From Streptomyces brevispora (GTDB taxonomy: Bacteria > Actinomycetota > Actinomycetes > Streptomycetales > Streptomycetaceae): DNA of 64,000 bases. The stretch covers positions 1,488,001-1,552,000 of the forward strand of contig NZ_VIWW01000001.1 of assembly GCF_007829885.1 (NCBI RefSeq), written 5' to 3'. A program made the position numbers and the translations under genes. Positions within the stretch are counted from its first letter, which is position 1. Each line of letters opens with the position of its first letter. Shown here in pieces: positions 45,001 to 54,973 of the stretch. Below the pieces are notes generated by a model. That model made no database searches. It saw nothing but the letters and a program-made list of their open reading frames with translations, and was not told where the DNA came from.

Positions 45001-45963
45001 GAACCCCAGTTTGCGCAGCTGCTTGGGGTCCCGCTGCCAGTCCTTGGCGACCTTCACGTGCAGGTCCAGGAAGACCGGCGTACCGAGCAGCGCCTCGATG
45101 TGCTTGCGCGACTTCGTGCCGACGTCCTTGAGCCGCTTGCCCTTCGGGCCGATGATGATGCCCTTCTGGCTGGGCCGCTCGATGTAGACGTTGGCGTGGA
45201 TGTCGAGCAGCGGCTTGTCCGCCGGACGGTCCTCGCGCGGCAGCATCTCCTCGACGACGACCGCGATGGAGTGCGGCAGCTCGTCCCGTACGCCTTCGAG
45301 TGCGGCCTCGCGGATCAGCTCCGCGACCATGACCATCTCGGGTTCGTCGGTGAGGTCGCCCTCCGGGTAGAGCGGCGGGCTCTCGGGGAGCAGCGGGGCG
45401 ATCAGGTCGGCCAGCAGGCCGACCTGGTCGTCCTTGACGGCCGAGACCGGGATGATCTCCGCCCACTCGAAGCCGAGCTCCTCGCCGAGGCGGGAGACGG
45501 CCAGCAGCTGTTCGGCGAGCTGCTTGGACTCGACCAGGTCGGACTTGGTGATGATCGCGATCTTGGGCGTCTTCTTGATGCCCGCGAGTTCCTTGACGAT
45601 GTACTTGTCGCCGGGGCCGAGCTTCTGGTCGGCGGGCAGGCAGAAACCGATGACGTCGACCTCGGCCCAGGTGGTGCGTACGACGTCGTTGAGACGCTCG
45701 CCCAGCAGGGTGCGCGGCTTGTGGAGGCCGGGGGTGTCGACCAGGATCAGCTGCGCGTCCGGCCGGTGCACGATGCCGCGGACCGTGTGCCGGGTGGTCT
45801 GTGGCCGGTTGGACGTGATCGCCACCTTCTGGCCGACCAGAGCGTTCGTAAGGGTGGACTTGCCCGCGTTGGGACGGCCCACGAAGCAGGCGAAACCGGC
45901 CCGGTGAGGGGCGGTGTTCTCAGCCTGCTGCGCAGCAGCTTCTGGGTTAGGTCGAGCGCTCAT
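44998..45963 (-). CDS. era: GTPase Era
   Basis: A KH-domain GTPase needed for 16S rRNA maturation and 30S assembly. G1 is GRPNAGKST, G3 is DTPGLHKPR and G4 is TKSD. The C-terminal KH domain contains IIIGPKGKRLKDVGTKSRKHIE. At about 321 residues the length is normal. ATG 45963 is used; ATG 45972, with GGGGA just upstream, is also possible. The stop codon lies inside the end of the MITE-like repeat. It sits at the end of the ybeY-phoH-CNNM cluster, with which era is commonly linked. Confidence 0.96.
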   Translation of the reverse strand: MSARPNPEAAAQQAENTAPHRAGFACFVGRPNAGKSTLTNALVGQKVAITSNRPQTTRHTVRGIVHRPDAQLILVDTPGLHKPRTLLGERLNDVVRTTWAEVDVIGFCLPADQKLGPGDKYIVKELAGIKKTPKIAIITKSDLVESKQLAEQLLAVSRLGEELGFEWAEIIPVSAVKDDQVGLLADLIAPLLPESPPLYPEGDLTDEPEMVMVAELIREAALEGVRDELPHSIAVVVEEMLPREDRPADKPLLDIHANVYIERPSQKGIIIGPKGKRLKDVGTKSRKHIEALLGTPVFLDLHVKVAKDWQRDPKQLRKLGF

Positions 45964-46035
45964 GGCGCCCATTGTCCCCGATCCCGGCGGCACTGCCGCA
46001 CCAAGGCGGCCGGCGGGGCCGCCGGGCCCCTCGTC

Positions 46036-46980
46036 TCAGGCCGTGCGGTGACGGCTCCGACGTGCCCGAATCCACACCCCCGCACCCCCGGCAAGAATCA
46101 CCAGCAGCACCCCGGCGACCAGCCAGGGCAGCGCGAAGTACCCGGCGGCGGCGGACTCGCGGGTGTCGCGGGCGCTGGCGGTCAGCTTGATCTCGCCCCA
46201 CTCCAGCTGCGGCGCGCCCTTCCACTCCTCGGTGAGCCGGACCTCCTGGCGTGGCAGCAGCTCGGACGGGATGCGCTTCAGGTCGCGGGCGAGCAGGGTG
46301 CGGCCGAAGAGCCCCTCGGCCTTGAGCGCGACCTTGGGGCTGAGGGTTACGTTGCCGCGGTTGCGGAGCGTGTACGAGATGACGGCCCGGGACGTGCCGG
46401 TGCCCGGGACCAGTGGCTGGGTGTGCTCGACCTTGACGTCGTCGACGGAGAGCGCGGGCATCGTCGGACCGTTGACCCGCAGATAGATCCGGGCACCGAC
46501 CGCCTTCTGGATGCCGACGGCCACGGCGCCCGCGTCGGCGGGGTCGATGCGCTCGTCCAGGGCGACGAGAGCGCCGGGGTGATCGCCCGGTTCGGCACCC
46601 TCGGGGACCTTGATCGTGACGGGCACGGTGACCGAGCCGTGCGGCTTCACGGTGACCCGGTCGCGGTCGGTCCTCGCCCAGGCGCCGACGGAGCGCTGCT
46701 TCTCGTTCTGGGCGCGGACCGCGAATCCGCCGTCGCGTTCGGTGTTGTACGCGTCGGCCGCGTACAGCCGGAAGGTCAGCGGCTCGGCGGTCTTGTTCTT
46801 GACGGTGACCTTGTCGGTGAGGGTGGCTCCGGGGTCGGCCGAGAGGTAGAAGTACGGCCGGGTGCCGGTGGCGGTGGTGGCCGGGAAGACCGACCAGCTG
46901 CCGTTGTCGGCGGCTTCGGCCACGGGGGCGCCGAGCAGGAGCAGGGCGCCGGTCAGAAGGAGTACGGACAGCTTGCGCAC
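46036..46980 (-). CDS. DUF916/WxL-interacting-protein-like secreted membrane protein
   Basis: 314 residues from GTG 46980. A signal peptide (KLSVLLLTGALLLLGAPVAEA) is followed by an immunoglobulin-like domain of the WxL-interacting (DUF916) type: WSVFPATTATGTRPYFYLSADPGATLTDKVTVKNKTAEPLTFRLYAADAY. A second beta domain and a C-terminal transmembrane helix (PWLVAGVLLVILAGGAGVWI) with a basic tail RARRSRHR complete it. In Gram-positives such proteins bind peptidoglycan and pair with WxL-domain proteins. The adjacent upstream gene encodes such a partner. Confidence 0.85.
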   Translation of the reverse strand: MRKLSVLLLTGALLLLGAPVAEAADNGSWSVFPATTATGTRPYFYLSADPGATLTDKVTVKNKTAEPLTFRLYAADAYNTERDGGFAVRAQNEKQRSVGAWARTDRDRVTVKPHGSVTVPVTIKVPEGAEPGDHPGALVALDERIDPADAGAVAVGIQKAVGARIYLRVNGPTMPALSVDDVKVEHTQPLVPGTGTSRAVISYTLRNRGNVTLSPKVALKAEGLFGRTLLARDLKRIPSELLPRQEVRLTEEWKGAPQLEWGEIKLTASARDTRESAAAGYFALPWLVAGVLLVILAGGAGVWIRARRSRHRTA

Positions 46981-47064
46981 GGTGCAGGCCCCCAGGGTGC
47001 ACGCGATGGTGAGGTGGGCCGGCCGGGTGCGCGCCCGGCCCACCGGTCGGTCAGCGGTTCCGGC

Positions 47065-48432
47065 TCACGTCAGGGTGAGCGTGAGCACGCCGGAGTACGC
47101 GCCGGTGGCGGAGTACGCCGGCACGTCCAGGGACAGCTGTGCGTCGACGGTGAACTCACCGCCGGTGAAGGCACCGTTCGGCGTGGAGGCCAGCGTGGCC
47201 CCCGCGCTGCCGACCGAGCCCTCGGAGCCCGCCGCGCAGGTGCTCGGGCTGCCGGCCTTCGCCGCGCAGGCCGGGCTCCAGCCGAGCGCGGAGGCGCCGA
47301 TCGTCGCACCGGCCGGACCCTTGAAGTCGGTGACCTTGCCGGTCAGCGACCAGCCCGCGGGGCCACCGCGGAAGTCCTTGACCGTCACGGTCCGCAGGGC
47401 GCCGGTGGATGCGCCGCCCTTCCCGAAGTCGACCGCCGACAGTTCGACGGAGTCCCCGGCCTGTGACATGGAGAGCGTGCCCGCCTTGACGGACGAGGTC
47501 AGCTTCTGGCTCCCGTCCGGTGTCTCGCCGCCACCACCGGTGACGGTGTAGGTCTGGGGGCCCGCACCCTTGGCGGCGTCCCAGCCGGCGCCCTCGTAGG
47601 CGACGATGCCGGTGGTCGCCGGGTCGTTGACGGTCAGCTGTCCGCTGAAGGCGCCCGAGCCGTCCGCGGTGACCGTCGCCGTGTCGCCGGTCGGGGCGTT
47701 CCCGGCCCGGCCGGCGAGGGTGACGGCCGCGCCCGCGGTGAACTTCGACCCGGTGACGGTGACCTGGTCACCGGCCGCGCCGGAGGCCGAACCGAGATGG
47801 ATGGCACGCTCGTTGACCTGGCCGCCGCCGTCCGACGCGATGATCGTCTGGGAGACGGGCGCGGGCGGATCGATGACCGTGCAGGGCGTGTCCAGCTCCA
47901 TGATGTAGCTGGTGTGGATGTTGTAGTCGCTGGGCGAGAGGGTGATCTTGCCGGGCGCGGTGACCGTGAACGTTCCGGTCATGGAGAACGACGGGAACGC
48001 TCCCTTGGGGGGGACTGGATCGTTCTTCTTCGGGCCCGACACCGTGACGTCGGTGGACTGCGCACCGGCGACGGTGACCTTGCCGGTCGGCGTCATGATG
48101 TCGGCGGGCAGCGCCAGATCGACCGGGTTGCTCGCGGCCGCCTTGACGACGGTGTACGTCACCGTGACCGTTTCGCCGACCTTGGGGGCCGCGTTGTCGA
48201 CGGTGATCTGTGCCGACGTCGTCCCGTCGATCGGCGGAATCCCGGCGATCGCGGGCGGGATGCAGTGGGTCGGGAAGTCCACCGCCACGGACGCCGCGGC
48301 CATGGCCTGGGCGGGCCCGGCGAGCAGTCCTCCCCCGGTGACGACGAGCGCCCCCACACCCAGCGCCGCAGCCCAGCGGCGGCTTCGGCGCCGCGTTCCC
48401 GGGTGGTCGGATCTTCGAATGGCTGGACTCAT
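47065..48432 (-). CDS. Secreted beta-rich WxL-like surface protein
   Basis: 455 residues from ATG 48432 (GGAGGGGG upstream). A twin-arginine-containing basic head and hydrophobic signal (RRWAAALGVGALVVTGGGLLAGPAQA) are followed by several Thr/Gly-rich beta domains (PPKVGETVTVTYTV-type; GDQVTVTGSKFTAGAAVTLAGRAG). The ending SLDVPAYSATGAYSGVLTLTLT closely resembles the end of WxL surface domains. It pairs with the DUF916 protein 84 bases downstream, and the two probably form a wall-bound complex. A palindromic operator-like site lies in the promoter. Confidence 0.82.
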   Translation of the reverse strand: MSPAIRRSDHPGTRRRSRRWAAALGVGALVVTGGGLLAGPAQAMAAASVAVDFPTHCIPPAIAGIPPIDGTTSAQITVDNAAPKVGETVTVTYTVVKAAASNPVDLALPADIMTPTGKVTVAGAQSTDVTVSGPKKNDPVPPKGAFPSFSMTGTFTVTAPGKITLSPSDYNIHTSYIMELDTPCTVIDPPAPVSQTIIASDGGGQVNERAIHLGSASGAAGDQVTVTGSKFTAGAAVTLAGRAGNAPTGDTATVTADGSGAFSGQLTVNDPATTGIVAYEGAGWDAAKGAGPQTYTVTGGGGETPDGSQKLTSSVKAGTLSMSQAGDSVELSAVDFGKGGASTGALRTVTVKDFRGGPAGWSLTGKVTDFKGPAGATIGASALGWSPACAAKAGSPSTCAAGSEGSVGSAGATLASTPNGAFTGGEFTVDAQLSLDVPAYSATGAYSGVLTLTLT

Positions 48433-48534
48433 GGAGCCCCCTCCTGCGAATCGCGGCGCAGCGGCTCTTCCGCGCCGGCAGGGGGCCATTGATGACTCCG
48501 GCCGAAAAGAAGTCAATGGGATCGAAACACACCG

Positions 48535-48560
48535 ACTGATGGGCCATCAGTTGCTGTCAA
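48535..48560 (-). promoter_or_regulatory. Promoter with palindrome ACTGATGG-C-CCATCAGT before the WxL-like gene
   Basis: On the minus strand TTGACA (48560-48555) is followed at once by a 17-base palindrome, ACTGATGG, one base, CCATCAGT (48551-48535), occupying the spacer. The layout implies a regulator binding between -35 and -10. The regulator is unknown. Confidence 0.5.
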
Positions 48561-48614
48561 GATCCATGTTTCGCGCGTCGTGTGCGAACGCCCCGGGGGG
48601 GGCGGGCTGCGTCG

Positions 48615-49334
48615 TCACATCGTGTTGACGATCAGTCCGATGTGGGTGAAGTAGTTCAGGGCTCCGAACAACAGAAACGCCAGCCCCCCAAGGGTCCAGC
48701 AGACTCCGACGACCCACGCGACGGCGCCTCCGCGGCGCCGCAGCACCAACGGGAAGAGAATCGCCCCCACTCCCACCAGTACGTAGAGCATGGACATGAA
48801 GCTGGCCTCCAGGAGCGGGTGGTCAGCGAACTCGCCCGAGATGGGCTCCTCCGGCGGCGCCGCGAACAGGGTGTACTTCCAGCCCGCCGCGGCGATCGCG
48901 AGACAGGCAAGACCCAGTCCGAAAACCAGAAGGGAGACGGGGCCCGACAGGACAGCGACGGTGCGCGGGCGGTCGCCGGAAGCTTCGAGCGCGGCGCCGC
49001 GCTTCCACAGGTAGAGCGAAGCGGCCAGAAGCAGGACCCCGAAGGCGAGCGACGGCTCACCGAAGATCACGTTGTCGAACGGGAACCCCTGTCCGGCCAG
49101 CGGCCAGGTGAGGGTCATGTGCAGTCCGGTCGCGAACAGGATCAGCCCCAGGACCCCGAAGGCCAGTGCCCAGCTGTCGGGCACCACGCTCTTCCCGGTG
49201 AGGATCTGGTATCCGAGGGCGACGACGAGCAGCAGTCCGACACCCGCTGCGAGAGACATGATGGTGTTGTAGGTGGGCATCCGGGTCCAGTCGATCTTCA
49301 GACCGCTGTGCGCTGCTGCAAGGAGATTCTCCAC
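48615..49334 (-). CDS. DUF981-like integral membrane protein
   Basis: 239 residues with about six transmembrane helices (TIMSLAAGVGLLLVVALGYQI, WALAFGVLGLILFATGLHM, SLAFGVLLLAASLYLW and others). The extracytoplasmic loop has WPLAGQGFPFDNVIFGEPS, the conserved part of the DUF981 family as I remember it. No enzymatic motif is visible. It lies 182 bases upstream of the WxL-like gene on the same strand. Function is unknown. Confidence 0.7.
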   Translation of the reverse strand: MENLLAAAHSGLKIDWTRMPTYNTIMSLAAGVGLLLVVALGYQILTGKSVVPDSWALAFGVLGLILFATGLHMTLTWPLAGQGFPFDNVIFGEPSLAFGVLLLAASLYLWKRGAALEASGDRPRTVAVLSGPVSLLVFGLGLACLAIAAAGWKYTLFAAPPEEPISGEFADHPLLEASFMSMLYVLVGVGAILFPLVLRRRGGAVAWVVGVCWTLGGLAFLLFGALNYFTHIGLIVNTM

Positions 49335-49495
49335 GCTCCGAGGAAAGCCGGGAGCGCGCGCGAAAGGCCCGCTCCGATGCTCTGGGCCGTGCGAGTCCCT
49401 CCGGTTGGAGCAATGCCGCGGCCGGTGGCGCCGGGGCCGGCCGGCTGGACACCTGGCTCACCGCCACCCCCGACACGCGCCTCACCCTTCGCGGC

Positions 49496-49531
49496 GTTCC
49501 GCCCCGCCGGACAACTCCGGCGAGGCGGAAC
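49496..49531 (-). terminator. Hairpin after the cytidine deaminase-like gene
   Basis: GTTCCGCC and GCCGG pair with CCGGC and GGCGGAAC around a two-base internal mismatch, 61 bases past the stop. The remaining intergenic sequence (49335-49591) shows nothing else. Confidence 0.5.
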
Positions 49532-49591
49532 GGCCGACAGGACCGGGTAGGAGGGGGCGCGCTCACACGCGATGTGGCGTTCCTGCGGAGG

Positions 49592-49945
49592 TCAGCCCGC
49601 CGTCACGCTGAGCCGCAGCACCCCGTCCGGGCCGGCGAGCAGCACGGGCGTGTCGGCTCCCCCCAGGTCCCGTACCGCGGCAAGGTCCTCGTCCGAGGGT
49701 GCCTGCGCCTCGGACACGACGGCGGCCGCCTCCAGCGAGGTGGCGCCGCTCGCGACAGCCATGGCGACGGCCGTCCGGAGCGCGCTGAGCCGCAGCGACT
49801 CCAGCTGCACCGTGCCCGCCACATACGTACGTCCGGTCTCGTCCCGCACGGCCGCGCCCTCCGGCACACCGTTGCGTGCGCGGGCGCTGCGCGCCAGCGT
49901 GACGATCTTGCGGTCCTCGGCGCCGAGGTCGGTGCTCTCAGTCAT
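49592..49945 (-). CDS. Cytidine deaminase-like protein lacking catalytic residues
   Basis: 117 residues from ATG 49945. The sequence follows the cytidine deaminase fold (DRKIVTLARSARARNGVPEGAAVRDETGRTYVAGTVQLESLRLSALRTAVAMAVASG). It has no (H/C)AE motif and no PCxxC, so it cannot bind the catalytic zinc. In my recollection actinobacterial genomes carry this degenerate copy next to era and CNNM genes, which points to a retained non-catalytic role. It is probably part of the same transcription unit as the CNNM and ybeY genes upstream. Confidence 0.75.
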   Translation of the reverse strand: MTESTDLGAEDRKIVTLARSARARNGVPEGAAVRDETGRTYVAGTVQLESLRLSALRTAVAMAVASGATSLEAAAVVSEAQAPSDEDLAAVRDLGGADTPVLLAGPDGVLRLSVTAG

Positions 49946-49999
49946 GTGCCGAGCATACGAAGCGTGCGGACGGGCACGGCACGCGGGCGTCCGGCCCAC

Positions 50000-50395
50000 T
50001 CACCCCCGGACCTGACGCATCGAGCCCCGCCGCCCCTCCGGCGAGGCCAGCCAGCGGAGCTTCTCCTCCGTACCGCTGTCCGGCCAGGGGTTGTGCAGCA
50101 CGATCGCCAGGTCCGGGCGGGCCGGGATGCGCAGCTGGGTGGCCTCCACGATCAGCGTGCCCACCGCCGAGTGGGTCAGCTCCTTGCGCATCTGGCCGCA
50201 GGGCGCGACGTCCCGCCGCTCCCAGAGCTCGGCGAACTCGGGGCTGCGCTCCTTGGCCTCGGCCACGATCGCCCGGAAGCCGTCGTCGTCGGGGCATTCG
50301 GAGCAGGCGGCCCGGAACTGGGCGACGACCCGGGCCGCGGTCTCCTGCCAGTCCTGCTCCCGGCCGCGGTGCACCGGTCTTCGGGGCTTACACAC
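50000..50395 (-). pseudogene. MmyB-like ligand-binding domain fragment of an XRE regulator
   Basis: 131 residues matching only the C-terminal sensor half of HTH-MmyB regulators (VVAQFRAACSECPDDDGFRAIVAEAKERSPEFAELWERRDV, ELTHSAVGTLIVEATQLRI, VLHNPWPDSGTEEKL). The usual N-terminal helix-turn-helix (about 120 residues) is missing. Upstream is a 15-bp inverted repeat, then the MmcQ gene, and no frame supplies the missing part. It is a truncated remnant that may not be expressed. It separates two conserved cluster genes. Confidence 0.6.
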
Positions 50396-50436
50396 CGGCC
50401 GCCACCGAGGCGACGCCCTGCGCCCCGAAGACCGGT
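50373..50436 (-). terminator. 15-bp perfect inverted repeat downstream of the MmcQ gene
   Basis: ACCGGTCTTCGGGGC (50373-50387) and its exact complement (50422-50436) are separated by 34 bases, starting 94 bases beyond the MmcQ stop. It may be a terminator. It coincides with the point where the MmyB remnant loses homology. Confidence 0.5.
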
Positions 50437-50529
50437 CGCCGCGGGAGTGGTGGCGGCGGGGCTGCGGCAGAAGTGAGCGCCTCCGGCGATGAGGAGCGGG
50501 GCTCGGGAGGCAGCTCCGGGAGGCAGCTC

Positions 50530-50883
50530 CTACCCCCGGTCCAGCCGCAACCGCTCCGCCCGCGGCAGCCCCGCCACCACCAGGTCGTAACTGTCCTCGA
50601 TCAGCTCACGCACTCGTGCGTCCGGGAGCCCGGAGACGGTCACCGTGTTCCAGTGCCGCTTGTTCATGTGCCACCCCGGCGCCACGGCCTCGTGCTCCTC
50701 CCGGAGCCGCACCGCCTCGTCGGGGTCGCACTTGAGGTTCACCTTCAGCGGCCGCGCGTCCAGGGAGCTCAGCGCGAACATCTTGCCGAGCACCTTGAAG
50801 ACGGACGCCTCCGGCCCGAACGGGAACTCCTCGGCGCTCGCGTTGAACCGCAGGCAGAACGCCCTCAGTTCCTTCGGAGTCAT
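50530..50883 (-). CDS. MmcQ/YjbR family protein
   Basis: 117 residues of the CyaY-like-fold MmcQ/YjbR family: [71 protein letters not shown], and the ending YDLVVAGLP. Predicted to bind double-stranded DNA by structural analogy; the cellular role is unproven. Its ATG overlaps the stop of the CNNM gene (ATGA), so it is translationally coupled and in the same operon. Confidence 0.92.
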   Translation of the reverse strand: MTPKELRAFCLRFNASAEEFPFGPEASVFKVLGKMFALSSLDARPLKVNLKCDPDEAVRLREEHEAVAPGWHMNKRHWNTVTVSGLPDARVRELIEDSYDLVVAGLPRAERLRLDRG

Positions 50884-52172
50884 GCCGCCGCCTCCTCGTG
50901 CGGAGCCAGCGGCTCCACCAGCACCGTGACGATCTTGTTCCGGCGGCCCGCCGGGGACTCCGCGGTCAGCCGCAGCCGTCGCCCGTCGGGGAGTTCCACC
51001 TCCGAGGAGGCGCCGGCGATCGGGACCCGTCCCAGCGCCTTCGCGAGCAGCCCGCCGACCGTCTCCACGTCCTCGTCGTCGTACTCGTCGAGGCCGAACA
51101 GATCGCCGAGGTCCCCGATATCGAGGCGCGCGGTGACCCGGAAGCAGCCGTTCTCCAACTGCTGGACCGGAGGGAGCTCGCGGTCGTACTCGTCGGTGAT
51201 CTCGCCGACGATCTCCTCCAGGATGTCCTCGATGGTGACGATGCCCGCCGTACCGCCGTACTCGTCGATGACGACCGCGACGTGGTTGCGGTCCTGCTGC
51301 ATCTCGCGCAGCAGATCACCGGCGTTCTTCGTGTCGGGCACGAACACCGCGGGACGCATCGCGGTGGAGACCAGATCGGCCTCCGACTCCCGGTTGATGT
51401 GCGTCTTGCGGACCAGGTCCTTCAGATAGACGATCCCGACGATGTCGTCCTCGTTCTCCCCGGTGACCGGGATCCGCGAGAAGCCGGAGCGCAGTGCGAG
51501 GGTGAGCGCCTGCCGGATCGTCTTGTAGCGCTCGATGCAGACGAGGTCGGTGCGCGGCACCATCACCTCGCGCACGAGGGTGTCGCCGAGCTCGAAGACG
51601 GAGTGCACCATGCGGCGCTCCTCGTCCTCGATCAGCGACTCCTGCTCGGCGAGGTCGACCATCGCCCGCAGTTCGGCCTCACTGGCGAACGGTCCCTTGC
51701 GAAACCCCTTGCCCGGCGTCAGCGCGTTGCCGATGAGGATCAGCAGCTGCGGGACCGGTCCCATGATCCTGGCCAGCGGCAGCAGGACGTACGCCGACGC
51801 CGTGGCCGTGTTCAGCGGGTGCTGGCGGCCGATGGTGCGCGGCGAGACCCCGATGGCGACATAGGAGACGAGGACCATCACACCCATGGAGACGGCCAGC
51901 GCCTCCCACGTCTCGGGAAGTTCCATCAGACAGGCGTACGTGACCAGCACCCCGGCCGACATCTCGCAGGCGACCCGCACCAGCAGGGCGACATTGAGAT
52001 AGCGCGTCGGATCGGCCGCGACCTGTTCCAGCTTGTCGCTGCCGCGACGGCCCGAGCGGACCGCCTCGGCGGCCCGGAAGCTCGACGTACGCGCGATACC
52101 GGCCTCGGCGCAGGCCGCCAGCCAGCCGACGACGACCAGCAGGACGACCCCGAGAACGAGAGGAAGACTCAC
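50880..52172 (-). CDS. CNNM/CorC (hemolysin C-like) membrane protein with CBS domains
   Basis: 430 residues. An N-terminal DUF21 domain of about four helices ([24 protein letters not shown]) is followed by a CBS pair ([50 protein letters not shown]) and a C-terminal CorC/HlyC transporter-associated domain ([15 protein letters not shown]). The family mediates Mg2+/Co2+ efflux or transport control. The start overlaps the ybeY stop by four bases. It is part of the phoH-ybeY-CNNM-era group. Confidence 0.94.
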   Translation of the reverse strand: MSLPLVLGVVLLVVVGWLAACAEAGIARTSSFRAAEAVRSGRRGSDKLEQVAADPTRYLNVALLVRVACEMSAGVLVTYACLMELPETWEALAVSMGVMVLVSYVAIGVSPRTIGRQHPLNTATASAYVLLPLARIMGPVPQLLILIGNALTPGKGFRKGPFASEAELRAMVDLAEQESLIEDEERRMVHSVFELGDTLVREVMVPRTDLVCIERYKTIRQALTLALRSGFSRIPVTGENEDDIVGIVYLKDLVRKTHINRESEADLVSTAMRPAVFVPDTKNAGDLLREMQQDRNHVAVVIDEYGGTAGIVTIEDILEEIVGEITDEYDRELPPVQQLENGCFRVTARLDIGDLGDLFGLDEYDDEDVETVGGLLAKALGRVPIAGASSEVELPDGRRLRLTAESPAGRRNKIVTVLVEPLAPHEEAAA

Positions 52173-52666
52173 GAGACGGTGGGGGCGGGCGACGGACCGG
52201 TCATACCGCGCTCACCGCGCCAGCCGTCCACGATCGCCGCCTGGAGGCCGAACATCTCGGCCTTCTCGTCCGGCTCCTCGTGGTCGTAGCCGAGCAGGTG
52301 CAGCACCCCGTGGACGGTGAGGAGCTGGAGCTCCTCGTCCATGGAGTGCTGCGTGTCGGCGTCCTCGCCCTGCTTCTTCGCGACCTCCGGGCAGAGCACG
52401 ATGTCACCGAGGAGCCCCTGCGGGGGCTCCTCGTCGTCCTTGGCCGGCGGACGCAGTTCGTCCATCGGGAAGGACATGACGTCCGTCGGACCCGTCAGGT
52501 CCATCCACTGGATGTGGAGCTGTTCCATGGCGTCGGTGTCCACCACGATCACCGAGAGCTCGGAGAGCGGGTGGATCCGCATCCGGGCGAGTGCGTAGCG
52601 GGCGATGTCGAGGATCGCCTGCTCGTCGACCTCGGTTCCGGACTCGTTGTTGACGTCGATCGACAT
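52169..52666 (-). CDS. ybeY: Endoribonuclease YbeY
   Basis: A single-strand-specific metallo-RNase for 16S rRNA 3' maturation and ribosome quality control. It has 165 residues. Zinc ligands His119, His123 and His129 lie in [11 protein letters not shown]. The N-terminal conserved pieces are [10 protein letters not shown] and [12 protein letters not shown]. It is 12 bases downstream of phoH and overlaps the CNNM gene, so it is clearly one operon. Confidence 0.97.
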   Translation of the reverse strand: MSIDVNNESGTEVDEQAILDIARYALARMRIHPLSELSVIVVDTDAMEQLHIQWMDLTGPTDVMSFPMDELRPPAKDDEEPPQGLLGDIVLCPEVAKKQGEDADTQHSMDEELQLLTVHGVLHLLGYDHEEPDEKAEMFGLQAAIVDGWRGERGMTGPSPAPTVS

Positions 52667-52678
52667 GGTGCGCTGCGA

Positions 52679-53725
<1,047 letters not shown>

Positions 53726-53857
53726 GGGCCGGCCCTCGGGCCTGCACATACCTCCCGTTGCAGGGTTCTCGCTGCTCGACAACCTCTGGAGTACCAAGCG
53801 TACGACTCCCCACCGACAACGCCGAGATATTTTCGCGGGCGGAGGAAGCCGGCCCGG

Positions 53858-54973
53858 TCACGGGCGGAAGCCGATCGTCGGGACGGCCCGGCGCAGCGGC
53901 CAGGGGCGGGCGGCCGCGGGGAGCAGGTCCTGGAGGAACGCGTACCGCTGGAGCGCGGCCGGGTCCTGGTCGGCGCAGGTGCGGACCCGCTGCCACCAGG
54001 CGGCGACCTCCGCCCAGCCGGGGGCCGACAGCGAGCCGCCGAACTCCTGGACCGAGAGGGCCGCGGTGAGTCCGGCGAAGGCGAGCCGGTCGGCGAGCGG
54101 CCAGTTGGCCAGGGTGCCGGTGACGAAGCCCGCGACGAAGACGTCACCGGCACCGGTCGGGTCGAGCGCCTCGACCTCGATCGCGGGGACCTCGGCGGCG
54201 GCCCCGGTGCTCGCGTCGACCGCGTAGGCGCCTTGCGCGCCGAGTGTGACGACGGCGAGCGGTACGTGCTCGGCGAGAGCGTGTGCGGCGGCGCGGGGGC
54301 AGTCGGTGCGGGTGTAGCGCATGGCCTCCTCCGCGTTGGGGAGGAACGCCTGGCAGTGCGCCAGGTCGGTCAGGCCGGCCAGGTCCCAGCGGCCGGTCTC
54401 GTCCCAGCCGACGTCGGCGAAGACCATGGCGCCGCGGCGGGCCGCCTGGGCCACCCACGGCTCGCTGCGGCCCGGGACGAGCGAGGCGACGGCGGCGCGG
54501 GCGCGTGGCGGGCACTGCGGGAAGGCCGGGCCGGGCTGTGCCGGTCCCGGTGGCATGGAGGCGGGCGGCGGGGCCTCGTGGCCGTGCGAGACCATCGTCC
54601 GCTCGCCCTCGTACGCCATGGAGACGGTCACCGGGGAGTGCCAGCCGCGGACGGTGTGCGACATGGAGAGGTCGATGCCCTCGCCCTGCTCCAGCGCGTC
54701 CCAGCAGTACTCGCCGTAGTGGTCGTCGCCGAAGGCCGCGGCCAGGGAGGTGTGCAGGCCCAGCCGGGCCAGCGCGGTGGCCATGTTGGCGACCCCGCCG
54801 GGGCTGGAGCCCATGCCGCGCGCCCAGGACTCGGTGCCGCGCACGGGGGCGCTGTCCAGGCCGGTGAAGATGATGTCGAGGAAGACCGTGCCGGTGAGGA
54901 AGACGTCGCAGTCCGGGTCCTGCGGCGCGCGCAGCCCGTCCAGTGGGTCGATGCCTGGATTCTCAGCGCTCAC
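53858..54973 (-). CDS. PfkB-family carbohydrate/nucleoside kinase
   Basis: A 371-residue ribokinase-fold kinase. The N-terminal signature is DVFLTGTVFLDIIFTGLDS and the substrate-binding motif is MGSSPGGVANMATALARLG. The catalytic end DPTGAGDVFVAGFVTG carries the anion-hole Gly-Ala-Gly-Asp with the base Asp. A Pro/Ala-rich insertion (PPPASMPPGPAQPGPAFPQCPP) in the middle is unusual. The substrate is unknown (ribose-, adenosine- or fructose-type). It is separated by 132 bases from phoH. Confidence 0.92.
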   Translation of the reverse strand: MSAENPGIDPLDGLRAPQDPDCDVFLTGTVFLDIIFTGLDSAPVRGTESWARGMGSSPGGVANMATALARLGLHTSLAAAFGDDHYGEYCWDALEQGEGIDLSMSHTVRGWHSPVTVSMAYEGERTMVSHGHEAPPPASMPPGPAQPGPAFPQCPPRARAAVASLVPGRSEPWVAQAARRGAMVFADVGWDETGRWDLAGLTDLAHCQAFLPNAEEAMRYTRTDCPRAAAHALAEHVPLAVVTLGAQGAYAVDASTGAAAEVPAIEVEALDPTGAGDVFVAGFVTGTLANWPLADRLAFAGLTAALSVQEFGGSLSAPGWAEVAAWWQRVRTCADQDPAALQRYAFLQDLLPAAARPWPLRRAVPTIGFRP

